Positions 8,655 to 18,100 of a DNA stretch of 60,990 nucleotides are shown here, in pieces. The position numbers were made by a program, and so were the translations under genes. Position 1 is the stretch's first letter. Each line of letters opens with the position of its first letter. Source of the DNA: Ruminococcaceae bacterium HV4-5-B5C (lineage in GTDB: Bacteria; Bacillota; Clostridia; Oscillospirales; Acutalibacteraceae); assembly GCA_900184925.1 (NCBI GenBank), contig FXYJ02000011.1, positions 1 through 60,990 on the forward strand. Direction: 5' to 3'. The notes below the pieces were generated by a model. The model was not told where the DNA came from, ran no database searches, and saw only the letters and a program-made list of their open reading frames with translations.

Positions 8655-9018
8655 CGATAACCATCTCCTTTACTATACAGAAATATTTTAAGCGAATAAA
8701 AGACAATTATGTACAACCGAATCAAAGCCATCAGGCATGGCAAAACCTCCGAGAAAAGATTATGAAATTGTCCAGCGGGTTGTTTCAGCCGGTATTCAAG
8801 CCGCTACGGCCTGAATACAGTGAAAGCCAGCGTCTCATTTAGGCGCTGGCAATCTTATGCCCTTTTTAGGCCAGTTCAAGCGATCTGTTTTATGGGCTGT
8901 ATTGACTAAAGTAAAAATGCCTGTTAATAAAATCCGGGTCGTGTGAACGAGTGGAGCTTCCACAAGCCGTCCAATCCCGTAATGGTGCCGGATGCGATTG
9001 AGAAACTTGCTTATGAAA
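8655..9018. other. Intergenic region with two dyad symmetries
   Basis: No supported gene. It holds a long imperfect palindrome (8792-8818) and a GCCAGCG/CGCTGGC hairpin (8826-8850) that could terminate the minus-strand receiver gene, although its T-run is poor. An in-frame plus-strand stretch 8943-9065 reads like protein (NEWSFHKPSNPVMVPDAIEK) but has a TAA directly upstream and no ribosome site. Confidence 0.4.
8792..8818. repeat. 27-bp imperfect palindrome
   Basis: GTATTCA-a-GCC-gctac-GGC-c-TGAATAC: 7-bp and 3-bp paired arms around a 5-bp centre, about 140 bp upstream of the ferritin-like gene. It could be an operator or a structured element; no other copy was noticed. Confidence 0.45.
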
Positions 9019-9378
9019 TCAGTCAGCTCGGAGCCGATTCAACATTTTCAGCAGTGTGCCCGCGTTGATATCTTTACGAAGAAAACCTGACGCGCCGCAC
9101 ATCTTCGATTCCTGAAGTTCACTTTCCGAACCGGATTCAGACAGCATGACAATTTTCTCATCGGGGTACTCCCAAAGCATCAGCCGGGCGGTGTCAAATC
9201 CCGATATTGGCTTCATGCGGGTATCCATCAGCACAACATCAGGCTTGGAGATTCGAATGCGGTCAAGGGCTGTAATTCCTCCGGAAACCGAATCGATATC
9301 TTCCACTCCTTCTGCATTCAGAAGATTTTTCAGTCCCTCCACAAAAATAGAGTTGCTGTCTACGATCAGAATTTTCAT
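9019..9378 (-). CDS. Stand-alone response-regulator receiver domain
   Basis: A 119-residue CheY-like receiver with no output domain. It starts MKILIVDSNSIFVEGLKNLL, has the phospho-acceptor in VVLMDTRM (Asp52), and ends after the alpha-5 helix (LLKMLNRLRAD). The ATG at 9378 is chosen because it begins the receiver beta-1 strand; the longer frame to 9429 adds a non-conserved extension. It is clearly paralogous to the receiver of the NarL-type regulator at 11182 (same VEGLKNLL/LEGMKNLL and SGFDTARL/SGLDTTRL segments) but lacks the helix-turn-helix. It is transcribed away from the histidine kinase. It may compete for phosphoryl groups (phosphate sink) or act through protein contacts, or it may be a truncated regulator. 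Canonical acidic residues are partly replaced: beta-1 reads VDSN rather than VDDH. Confidence 0.85.
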   Translation of the reverse strand: MKILIVDSNSIFVEGLKNLLNAEGVEDIDSVSGGITALDRIRISKPDVVLMDTRMKPISGFDTARLMLWEYPDEKIVMLSESGSESELQESKMCGASGFLRKDINAGTLLKMLNRLRAD

Positions 9379-9415
9379 TTGTCCTGCAGCCTCCCGGTAA
9401 TCGTCTGTCTTATCA

Positions 9416-9444
9416 TTGTATCTGTTCACGAAAAACGATATAAT
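9416..9444 (+). promoter_or_regulatory. Promoter of the histidine kinase operon
   Basis: TTGTAT (9416-9421), a 17-bp spacer and TATAAT (9439-9444), 40 bp before the kinase ATG. The last base of the -10 box is the first base of the palindrome at 9444-9457, so the start site would fall in that operator. Confidence 0.6.
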
Positions 9445-9457
9445 GTACTTTAGTACA
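9444..9457. promoter_or_regulatory. 14-bp palindromic operator, copy 1
   Basis: TGTACTTTAGTACA, perfect 6-bp arms around TT. It overlaps the -10/+1 region of the kinase operon promoter and lies 66 bp upstream of the divergent receiver start. An identical sequence, reverse-complemented, occurs at 12066-12079 before the 20-kb gene. The inner ACTTTAGT fits the HCTnnAGD core described for CesR/LiaR/VraR-type NarL-family regulators. Binding by the regulator at 11182 is inferred. Confidence 0.65.
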
Positions 9458-9484
9458 AACTAAAATATAAATTTCGGTGATGTT

Positions 9485-11185
9485 ATGAACGACTCGCTGT
9501 GCTTTTGGGCATATATGATTTCCATTGCCGTTAATGCGGTTATGACCGCCGTGCTGTTTCGCAAAAGACACGCGAGTGGAGCGAAGGCTCTCATGTTTGT
9601 CCTGTTGTGCTGTTCTGTGTGGAGCTTCGGTTCGGCAATGGAGACCTGTGTTCCCGATCTTGCCGGAAAGTTGTTTTGGACCGGAATCAGTTATCCGGCC
9701 CATACGTTCGGTCCTGTTGTGTGGTTTATCATGATTCTGCAGCTCACGGATCACCGGCAATGGGCGTCGTGGAAAAACATCCTGCTTCTGTGCGTAATGC
9801 CGGTCATAACCTCTCTTTTTGCCGTTACAGGATTTCATGGGCTGATGTGGACGTATGGTACGCTGCAGCGGAACGTTTTATCGCTGACATACGGGCCCTG
9901 GTTCTGGATTCATATGGCTTTCGCAAGCGTTCTTGACCTGCTGTCGGTTACGCTGGCAATCCGATTCTGGAAACGGCAAGCGCCGTATTTTGGCAAGCGA
10001 TACGCCTGTCTGGTGATTCCGGTAATCGTTGTATGGCTCATTAATACGCCGTATCTGTTCAAACTCGGGCTTTCCGTCGATCTGACACCGATTGCGTGGG
10101 GAGCTTCCACACCATTCATCTTCTGGGCCCTGTTTCGGGATAATCTTTTTGATATTGTTCCGATTGCTCGCTATCATGTAATGGAGAATGTCAATTCGGG
10201 TATCGTACTGATGGACAGGAAAGACCATGTCGTTGATCTGAATCCTGCGGCATGCGGGCTTTTCGCGTGTCAGGCACGCAGTACCGTAGGCTTGGAAGCT
10301 CATGACTTTTTCAGAGACTGGCCTGAACTGCTGCGGCAGATCGAAGAAGGAACGGATCAGATTGAATTCAGAAAAACGGTGGATCCTGCCGATACATACT
10401 ATGTATCCTCTTGTTTTAAAGTAAAGCAGAAAGAAAAAATATTGGGACGGATGCTGATTGTTCGCGATGTGACGGAAGAAAGGCGAACGCAGGCGGAACT
10501 GCTGGATACCCAGCGCCGGATGGCGGTTCAGGGTGAGCAGGAACGTATGGCGCGTGACCTGCATGATGACATGGGCCAGATAATGGGCTTTGTCAATGTA
10601 CAGACGCAGGCAATTAACGAATATCTTCGACACGGACAAATGGAAGAGGCACAAAAATGTCTTACCCGGCTGTCGGAGGTTTCCCGGCAGGCACACGATC
10701 ATGTGAGAGAAACCATTCTGGAGATGCGCGGTGAATCAGCCAAGAACGAATGGACAGCCGCCACATATCTTCAGAAGCTCGCGCAGGAGCTTCGCCTCTT
10801 TGAGCGAAACACCGGCATTGCGGTCAGGGATGACTTTGAAGGAGTCAACGGGCTGATGGTTTGGGCATCAAAGCCAACTTTGCAGATGACGAAGATGATT
10901 CGTGAGGCTTTGCATAATGTTCGAGAACACTCCGGGGCAACGGAAGCGGCCGTTCAGTTTATGGAGAACGGGGATACCCTCATGATCTCCGTTTCCGATA
11001 ACGGGCGTGGGTTTGACACGGAAACGCCGACACCAGGAGGCCATTTCGGGCTTACCTTTATGCGCGAGCGTGTAGAGGAAATGGGCGGAAGCTTTTCCGT
11101 TCGCTCCAAAATGGGCGCGGGAACGGTGGTGGCAGTGAATTTGCCTCTTACTGCCGTTCTGGCAAGGGAGGAATGCCGAGCATGA
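9485..11185 (+). CDS. Sensor histidine kinase: 7TM sensor, PAS, HisKA_3, HATPase
   Basis: 566 residues. Residues about 5-220 form seven hydrophobic helices resembling the N-terminal 7TM module of some histidine kinases. A PAS domain follows (about 230-335, NVNSGIVLMDRKDHVVDLNP). The dimerisation/phospho-acceptor helix is of the HisKA_3 class (ERMARDLHDDMGQIMGF, His360). The HATPase domain (about 455-560) has NVREHSGA and the ISVSDNGRGFD G-box. HisKA_3 kinases pair with NarL-type regulators, and the next gene is one, overlapping by ATGA. The stimulus is unknown; the 7TM module suggests sensing at or within the membrane. Expression is probably self-regulated through the operator at 9444. Confidence 0.93.
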   Translation: MNDSLCFWAYMISIAVNAVMTAVLFRKRHASGAKALMFVLLCCSVWSFGSAMETCVPDLAGKLFWTGISYPAHTFGPVVWFIMILQLTDHRQWASWKNILLLCVMPVITSLFAVTGFHGLMWTYGTLQRNVLSLTYGPWFWIHMAFASVLDLLSVTLAIRFWKRQAPYFGKRYACLVIPVIVVWLINTPYLFKLGLSVDLTPIAWGASTPFIFWALFRDNLFDIVPIARYHVMENVNSGIVLMDRKDHVVDLNPAACGLFACQARSTVGLEAHDFFRDWPELLRQIEEGTDQIEFRKTVDPADTYYVSSCFKVKQKEKILGRMLIVRDVTEERRTQAELLDTQRRMAVQGEQERMARDLHDDMGQIMGFVNVQTQAINEYLRHGQMEEAQKCLTRLSEVSRQAHDHVRETILEMRGESAKNEWTAATYLQKLAQELRLFERNTGIAVRDDFEGVNGLMVWASKPTLQMTKMIREALHNVREHSGATEAAVQFMENGDTLMISVSDNGRGFDTETPTPGGHFGLTFMRERVEEMGGSFSVRSKMGAGTVVAVNLPLTAVLAREECRA

Positions 11186-11844
11186 AAATTTTATTGGTGG
11201 ATGATCATCCGATTTTTCTGGAAGGAATGAAAAATCTTCTGACTGCGAGAGGCGGTCAGAAAGTTGAAACAGCAGGGGACGGCATGGAAGCACTCCGAAA
11301 GGCAGAGAGCTTTTGCCCCGACCTGATTTTGATGGATATTATCATGAAGCCGCTGAGCGGCCTTGACACAACCCGGCTGATTAAGTCCCGATATCCCGAT
11401 ATCAAGATCGTCATGCTGACCGCGTCGGAATCAGAAGAAAACCTGTTTGAATCCGTCAAGTGCGGCGCATCCGGTTATCTTTTTAAAAGTCTGGACGGGC
11501 AGGAATTGTTCGGAATTCTGGACCGGTTTGCGGAAGGGGAAGTCCCGTGTTCGCCCGGCCTTGCGGCGCAGATGCTGGATGAGTTCCGTAGAAACAATGC
11601 GGGATATGAACCGGATGCGGAAGAAGGCCGCGGTGACGCGGGCAGGGCGGATGTTCTCACACGGCGGCAGAAGGATGTTCTGACGCTGGTGGCGGGAGGG
11701 ATGAAATACAGAGAAATTGCGGAACTGCTGGGTATCACAGAGCGCACGGTTAAGTACAGCATGGAGCAGATCATGGACAAGCTGCATATGGGAAACCGGC
11801 AGGAAGCCGTGACATACGCGATGCGAAACGGTATTATTGAATAG
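11182..11844 (+). CDS. NarL/LuxR-family response regulator
   Basis: 220 residues: receiver domain (MKILLVDDHPIFLEG, Asp52 in LILMDIIM, Lys in LFKSLDG) and a C-terminal GerE-type helix-turn-helix (LTRRQKDVLTLVAGG, then IAELLGITERTVKYSM). The ATG at 11182 overlaps the kinase stop (ATGA) with AAGGGAGGA 10 nt upstream; the ATG at 11173 is too close to that site. It is the obvious partner of the kinase and the best candidate to bind the two identical TGTACTTTAGTACA sites, controlling its own operon and the downstream giant surface-protein gene. The receiver at 9019 is a close paralogue without the DNA-binding part. Confidence 0.94.
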   Translation: MKILLVDDHPIFLEGMKNLLTARGGQKVETAGDGMEALRKAESFCPDLILMDIIMKPLSGLDTTRLIKSRYPDIKIVMLTASESEENLFESVKCGASGYLFKSLDGQELFGILDRFAEGEVPCSPGLAAQMLDEFRRNNAGYEPDAEEGRGDAGRADVLTRRQKDVLTLVAGGMKYREIAELLGITERTVKYSMEQIMDKLHMGNRQEAVTYAMRNGIIE

Positions 11845-11854
11845 CATTCATTAT

Positions 11855-11906
11855 AAACGAGAAAAGGTTTCGGGGGATTTTGTTCTCCGAAACCTTTTCT
11901 CGTTTT
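11855..11906 (+). terminator. Strong terminator of the two-component operon
   Basis: AAACGAGAAAAGGTTTCGG pairs perfectly with its complement around a 14-nt loop, giving a 19-bp stem ending in TTT. It separates the two-component operon from the 20-kb gene. Confidence 0.85.
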
Positions 11907-12065
11907 AATCGTGCAGCAATGGTCTCTTCTCCCATAAACTCTCCTGTTCCTTCTTCAGAGTGGATATGGAGCGGTTTACAGAAATGGGAGGGCTTTTGGC
12001 AGGCGAAAGTACTACAGACTTGCCGGTGGGTACCTGTGGCAAAGCTGCAAATTAATTTTAAAAAT

Positions 12066-12079
12066 TGTACTAAAGTACA
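12066..12079. promoter_or_regulatory. 14-bp palindromic operator, copy 2 (giant-gene promoter)
   Basis: TGTACTAAAGTACA, the exact reverse complement of the site at 9444-9457. It is centred about 53 bp before the start site predicted from the -10 box at 12114, a distance typical of activator sites. Sequence identity is seen; regulator identity is inferred. Confidence 0.65.
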
Positions 12080-12090
12080 TTATGCGACTT

Positions 12091-12119
12091 TTTTCGATGT
12101 TCTACAATTGTTTTAATAT
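12091..12119 (+). promoter_or_regulatory. Candidate activator-dependent promoter of the giant gene
   Basis: A -10-like TAATAT (12114-12119) with only a poor TTTTCG at the -35 position (12091-12096, 17-bp spacer). A weak -35 plus an upstream palindrome suggests dependence on an activator. The remaining leader to 12178 shows nothing else recognisable. Confidence 0.4.
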
Positions 12120-12177
12120 AGGGGCCGTGCGGCTTTTCCCTGTAAATCGACAAAAATTGTCTGGAGTGATTGTCCCA

Positions 12178-15100
12178 ATGCCTTGGTACCAATATATGAA
12201 AAAAAGACCTTTTGTAAGCATGGTTTCTGTTTTGTTGGTGATCAGCATCTTGTTCGGCATGTATTCGTGCTCTTTTATGAGCCACACAACTGCCCCTCTT
12301 CAGAAGGTGAGTATCCATGTAACGGATGCAATCACTGCGGAAGCGGTAAAGGGGGCAAAAGTGACAGTCGGCCCCAGTACAATGACAACGGATAACGACG
12401 GTAGCGCGCAGTTTGAACTGAGCGTCTCTACATACCGCTATTCCGTTAGCGCAAACGGGTACCAGCAGACGGGCGACAAAATTGAGGTTTCCCAAAACGG
12501 CGTGTCAAAGTCTGTTGAGATCGTGCCTGATGCGATCAGGAAAGCAGGAACCTATGGTGCGGAGTCCGGCAGTCAGAAAACCATCAGCGGAAATGTGGAT
12601 CTCGCTGCCGACGGAATAACGCTCCGGAATATGAAAATCAAAGGAAATCTCACGGTGGATTCCACCGTAGGAGACGGAACCGTTGCGCTGCAGCACCTCA
12701 GTGTAGATGGGACGGCCACAGTCAAGGGCGGCGGCAGCCACAGCGTCCAGGTGGAGGACTGTACCTTCACGTCGGTGATCATTGACAAAAGCGGTGTGCA
12801 TGTTGTTATGCAGGGCGGAACGACGGCAAAAGTGATCGACGTCAAATCGCAGGCGTCGCTGGACGCATCCGGTGTGTCGTCTTCCAATCTGCCGGTGGCG
12901 ATTTCTGCCTCCGGGGAAATTACGCTGACCGGTTCCTTTAATGCGGTTGAAATCACCGACCCAAACGCCGTACTTCATCTGGTCGGCGGCACAGTCAAAA
13001 ATCTGGAAGTGGCAAAGGGTGCGGAAAATACGCAGATCAACCTGGAGTCGGGTGCTTCTGTGACAAATACCGAAATTCAGACGTCAGGCGCGGTACGGCT
13101 CAGCGGATCATTTGAGAATGTCCAGCTTTCCGCGGCAGGCACCAGTTTGAACCTTGATGGGGGAACTATTCAGGCCCTTTCGGTCACAAAAGATGCCTCC
13201 AGTGCAAAAATAGGCCTCGACACCGGCACAAACGTAACGAACCTCGTGCTTGGTTCTGCAGCGACAGTGACAGGCGGCGGACACATCAGGGCTGCGTCGA
13301 TTCTGGCAAGCGGGAGCAGCATTGCCCAGCAGCCGGACAGCACGGCTCTTTCCTCCGACGTGACTGCGACGGTGAGCGGGGTCAAGGTAACCGGAAGCAG
13401 CGGAGCATCCGGAAACAGAGCCGGGAATACGACCAATGGAAGCGGAAACGGCGGAACGATCGATCTCAGTGGCTTGATCCAGTCTCAGCTTGCAGGCGTG
13501 TCGATCTCCGGCAGCCCACGCCTGACTTATAACGGCAGCAGCTTTGATTATAATCTCGGGAATCTTACCCTGTCCGGCAAAAACCGTTCCGGAAAATCCA
13601 TGGACATCTCGTGGTTCCCGGTCACCTGGACTGTTATTTCGGGCCCGGCAAGCGTTTCGGGCGATTCGATGACGGTCAGCGGCAGCGGCTCGGTGACCGT
13701 TCGGGCCACGGTGTACGGTGTGGCCAGCAATGAACTTACACTGAATGTGGAAAAAGCGGCGCCCGTTCTCTGGAAACTGGTGGTTTCGGGCAGTCCGTCG
13801 CTTACCTATAACGGTTCGGGCCTTACCTATGATCTGAGCCGCCTGACGCTCACAGGGCAGGATCAGTTCGGCAACGCATACAGCCTTACCGGAAAAACTG
13901 TAACCTGGGGTATTGTCTCCGGCCCCGCAAAGATTCAGGGGAGCATCATGACAGTTACCGGCAGCGGAACAATCGTGGTTCAGGCGTCTGCGGAAGGAAG
14001 GGCCAGCAACCAGCAGACAATTCCCGTTACGCAGGGCCTTCCCGTGCTGACAAATCTCAAAATCTTCGGAAATCCGGCCCTCGCTTACGGCGGAAAAGCG
14101 TTCGATTTTGATCTCAACGATTTGACGCTTGTCGGCACGGACCAGTTCGGAAATCCCTACAATATCGATAAAAAGCAGGTGGAATGGATTCTGGTTTCCG
14201 GTCCGGCTACCCTTTCCGGCAGCGTACTGACGGTTGCGGGAAGCGGGGCAATCGTCGTAGCGGCAAAAGTTGACGGAGTTATCAGCGAAAGCCAGACGCT
14301 GACGGTGGCAGGCGCAGTCCCATCGCTTACAAACCTGATTCTTTCCGGTAACCCGGCGCTTAATTTCAACGGTACCAGCTTCACCTATAACTTGGGTGAG
14401 CTGGCCTTGAACGGAAGAGATCAGGTCGGCAAGGCGTATGATCTTACCGGCAAGCCTGTGGAATGGAGTGTCGTTTCCGGCCCGGCGACCGTTTCGGGAA
14501 ATACGCTGACGGTTACGGGAAGCGGTACGGTGGTTGTGTCGGCAAAAGTAGGAGGCATCACCAGCAACAGACTGACGCTGACGGTCGGCGAGGCGGATCA
14601 AATCCTGACGAACGTTGTGCTTTCGGGCAGCCCAAGCCTGACCTATGACGGGAAAGACGTGCCGTTTGATTTGGGCAGTTTGACCCTGAGCGGTGCGGAT
14701 CAGTCGGGAAAAGCTTACGATCTCACAGGAAGGCCGGTGGAATGGAGCGTCATTTCCGGCCCGGCAAAAATTTCCGACGGTACGCTCTTCATTGCCGGCA
14801 GTGGTGAAGTCGTTATAGCGGCAAAAGTTGACGGTATCGCCAGTAACTCGCTCACCCTGAAGGTGGGGAAAAGCTCCGGCGGAGGGACAACTCTGTCAAA
14901 GCTTGTTCTTTCGGGGAATCCGAGCCTGACCTATGGTGGGGAGAACCTTTCTTATGACTTGAGCGGACTGACGGTTGTCGGATATGATCAGTCCGGAAAA
15001 GAATGCTCCATGAAAGACGAAACCGTATATTGGAGCGTCATTTCCGGTCCGGCGGAAATCCGGGGAACGATGCTGAACATTACCGGAAGCGGTGAAATCG

Positions 15101-18100
15101 AACTGATGGCGGTCGTTGACGGCATCGGCAGCAATTTGCTGGACCTGACGGTGAGCACCAAACCGGAACCGACGGGAATCATGATTTCCGGGATACCCAC
15201 TCTCGCCTATGACCAAACGCCGATTACCTATGACCTGAGCAAGTTGCTTCTCACCGGCATGGACCAGTACGGAAATGCTTTTGATTTTAGAAATGCAGCG
15301 ATAGTCTGGTACGTTGTGCAGGGCAATGCGACCGTGTCCGGGAGCACTCTGACAATAACCGGCAGCGGATATATCGATATTTTGGCGACTGTCGACGGCA
15401 TTTCCTGCAGCGGCAATCGATTCACCCTGACGGTTGAGCAGGTTTCACAACCTCCTGTTCTGACCGGCATTACGCTGGCCTGTTATTCTCAACTGATCTA
15501 TTCGGGGACAACTTCGACCTACGAACTGTCCTGTCTCTCACTGGAAGGAAAAGACCAGTTCGGGAATTACTTTAATCTTACCGGACTGCCCGTTACATGG
15601 AGCGTCATTTCCGGCCCGGCGGCGATTTCGGGGGATACCCTGTCCCTCAGCGGGTATGGCCCAATCGTTCTTGAGGCTACCTGCTCCGGTCTTACGAGCA
15701 ACCGCTTGACCGTAACCGTTGAAAAAGGCATCCCGTATTTAAAAAGTATAACGCTGTCCTGCCCGTCTCATCTGCTTTACCATGGGAACATGGTGGATCA
15801 GAACAGCTTTGAACTGAACAGTCTGCTCAGCGGCCTTGACCAGTTTGGAGATCCGTTTGATTTCTCAGGAACGTACATTACGTGGCGCGTTCTCTCCGGC
15901 CCGGCGGATCTCTCTGGCAATGAACTGGTCCTTCGGGGCACCGGAACGGTGGTCGTGCAGGCAGTCTATGATGGACTGTCAACCGAAATTTACAGTAATC
16001 AATTCAGCCTGACGGTGGACAAAGCCGCTCCGGTGCTTTGTTCGCTTGTGCTTAGCAGTTCAAAAGGGTTAGGCGAGGCGGATGTCAGCTATGGCGGTGT
16101 GGGATCGATATACGACCTGAACCAACTGATCTTATCAGGCTGCGATCAATTCGGCGACAGTTTCCCGATTAATCAGGCGGCGGTCGTCTGGAATCTGATC
16201 GCAGGCCCTGCGACGCTGAGCGGCAATATGCTGACCTTTACGGGGAAAGACTGTGTTACAGTTACCGCGACGGTGAACGGAATCACGACCGTCCAGTGCC
16301 GGATCAACCCTGTGGCGGAAGCACCGCGTGTCGAGGCACTGAGCCTTTCCGGAAACCCGGTTTCGAATGTATTCGAAGGAGTAAAACCATTCTATTACAA
16401 TGGGGCAAGTGTTTCCTATAACCTGACTCAGCTTGGCATCTATGGGCTGAAAGCGACCGATCAGTTCGGAAACAGCATTGACCTTTCCTCCGGTGTAAAC
16501 TGGAAGGTGATTTCCGGGCCCGCTTCAGTATCCGGGAACATTCTTACCATTACCGGGGACGGAACGGTTGAAATTGCTGCAATGGCAAACGGAGTGACCA
16601 GCAATTGCATCGGTCTGAAGGTTTACGGCGAGTTGCCGAAGCTGGCCACACTTTCCCTGTCGGGAAATTCCGGCTTCTCCTATGTTGCGCCAATTTCCTG
16701 TGACCTGAACAGTTTCACATTGTCGGGTGCCGATCAAAATGGGCTTCATTACGACCTCGGCGGACGGCAGATCTCCTGGGCGGTAGTTTCCGGGCCTGCT
16801 TCCGTTTCGAATAATATCCTCACTATAAATGGTGTCGGCATCATTTCGCTCGCCGCGACCGTCGACGGTGTGACGAGCAATGTCTTTAACATTACGGTGA
16901 CCATGGGCATTACTGCCGTGTATCTTGTCAGTCAGCCTGAGATTATTTACGATCAGCAGAATTTGACGCTCGATCTGGACGCGCTGCTGCTGAGCGCTGC
17001 CGATACTGCCGGCAATGAAACCATTACCGACGCGCAATGGTATTCGTGGTCGGTTGTTTCGGGGCCTGCTTCCATCAGCGGAACCAACCTGACGGTAACG
17101 GGATACGGAACCATTGTCCTAAGGGCAAACTGCGGTGGGACGGCGGCTGGAACGATCAGCCTTACCGTTAAAAAAGCTGCGTCAGTTCTGAAGAAGCTAA
17201 AGCTTTCCGGTGGAAATATTATTTATAACGGCACCAATTTTACTTATGATCTTGGCAGTCTGACGCTGACCGGGTACGACCAGTTTGGGGACGTCTTTGA
17301 CCTGACAGGAAAGCAAGCGGTATGGGGCATTGTCACCGGAACGGACAAGCTCAGCGGCAGCGTGCTGGCCATTACCAGCGCAAGTATTCAGGATACCGTA
17401 TTTGCGACAGTGGGCGGGATTTCATCCGATGAGCTTGAAATTTTCATCGAACGGGCAAAGCCGGAAATCCGAAAGCTGTCATGGGCGTCGCAGCCGACTC
17501 TGACTTACAACGCAGCCGATTTCAATTATGATCTAAAACAAGTCCTTTCCGGTACCGATCAGTTCGGAAATTCCTATGATTTATCGGGTGCATCCGTTAC
17601 ATGGACCCTGCTCTCAGGGCCAGCGAGCCTGAACAGCGGCGTTTTGTCTATTACGTCAAGCGGAACGGTGAAAGTTTCGGCATCCGTCGGTGATTTGTCG
17701 GCCGGTGAACTGGATATTGCGGTTAACCGCGCGGCCCCGGTTCTGGTAAGTCTGTCCTTTTCCAACTGCCCGGTTCTGACCTATAACGGCTCGACTGGAT
17801 ATTATGACCTGAGCAAACTGGGACTTGTCGGCAAAGACCAATATGGAGATACCTTCGATCTGACAAATCAGCAGATAAACTGGCAGAGCACTGCTGCGAG
17901 CGTCAGCTACATTGACAGCGATAAAAAACAGATTGTAATCTTTAAGGCTGAAAGCATTTATATAAGCGCCAGAGTTGGGTACTCCATGGATGCGATTTCA
18001 ACAAGTGAAACCATCCGGATCGTCGATGCCATTCCGGTGCTGTCCTGTTTGGGATTGCAAAATTATAACCCGGAAAAAATCCGCAACGGCCAGTACTATG

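Noticed and set aside
8943..9065. Short plus-strand peptide reading like protein (NEWSFHKPSNPVMVPDAIEK)
   Set aside because: Preceded by an in-frame TAA, no ribosome site, and only 40 codons. At most a fragment of an unidentified gene; too weak to list as a gene.
9878..10702. Minus-strand frame of 274 codons opposite the histidine kinase
   Set aside because: The plus strand carries the full kinase with H-box and G-box. The opposite frame has no family features.
12082..12177. ATG at 12082 as start of the giant protein
   Set aside because: It lies upstream of the predicted -10 box and directly after the operator, with no ribosome site. The ATG at 12178 has one and directly precedes the export segment.
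13108..14601. Long minus-strand frame (497 codons) opposite the Ig array
   Set aside because: Shadow of the repeat-rich coding strand. Its translation is low in typical protein features, it has no ribosome site, and similar antisense frames recur with the repeat.
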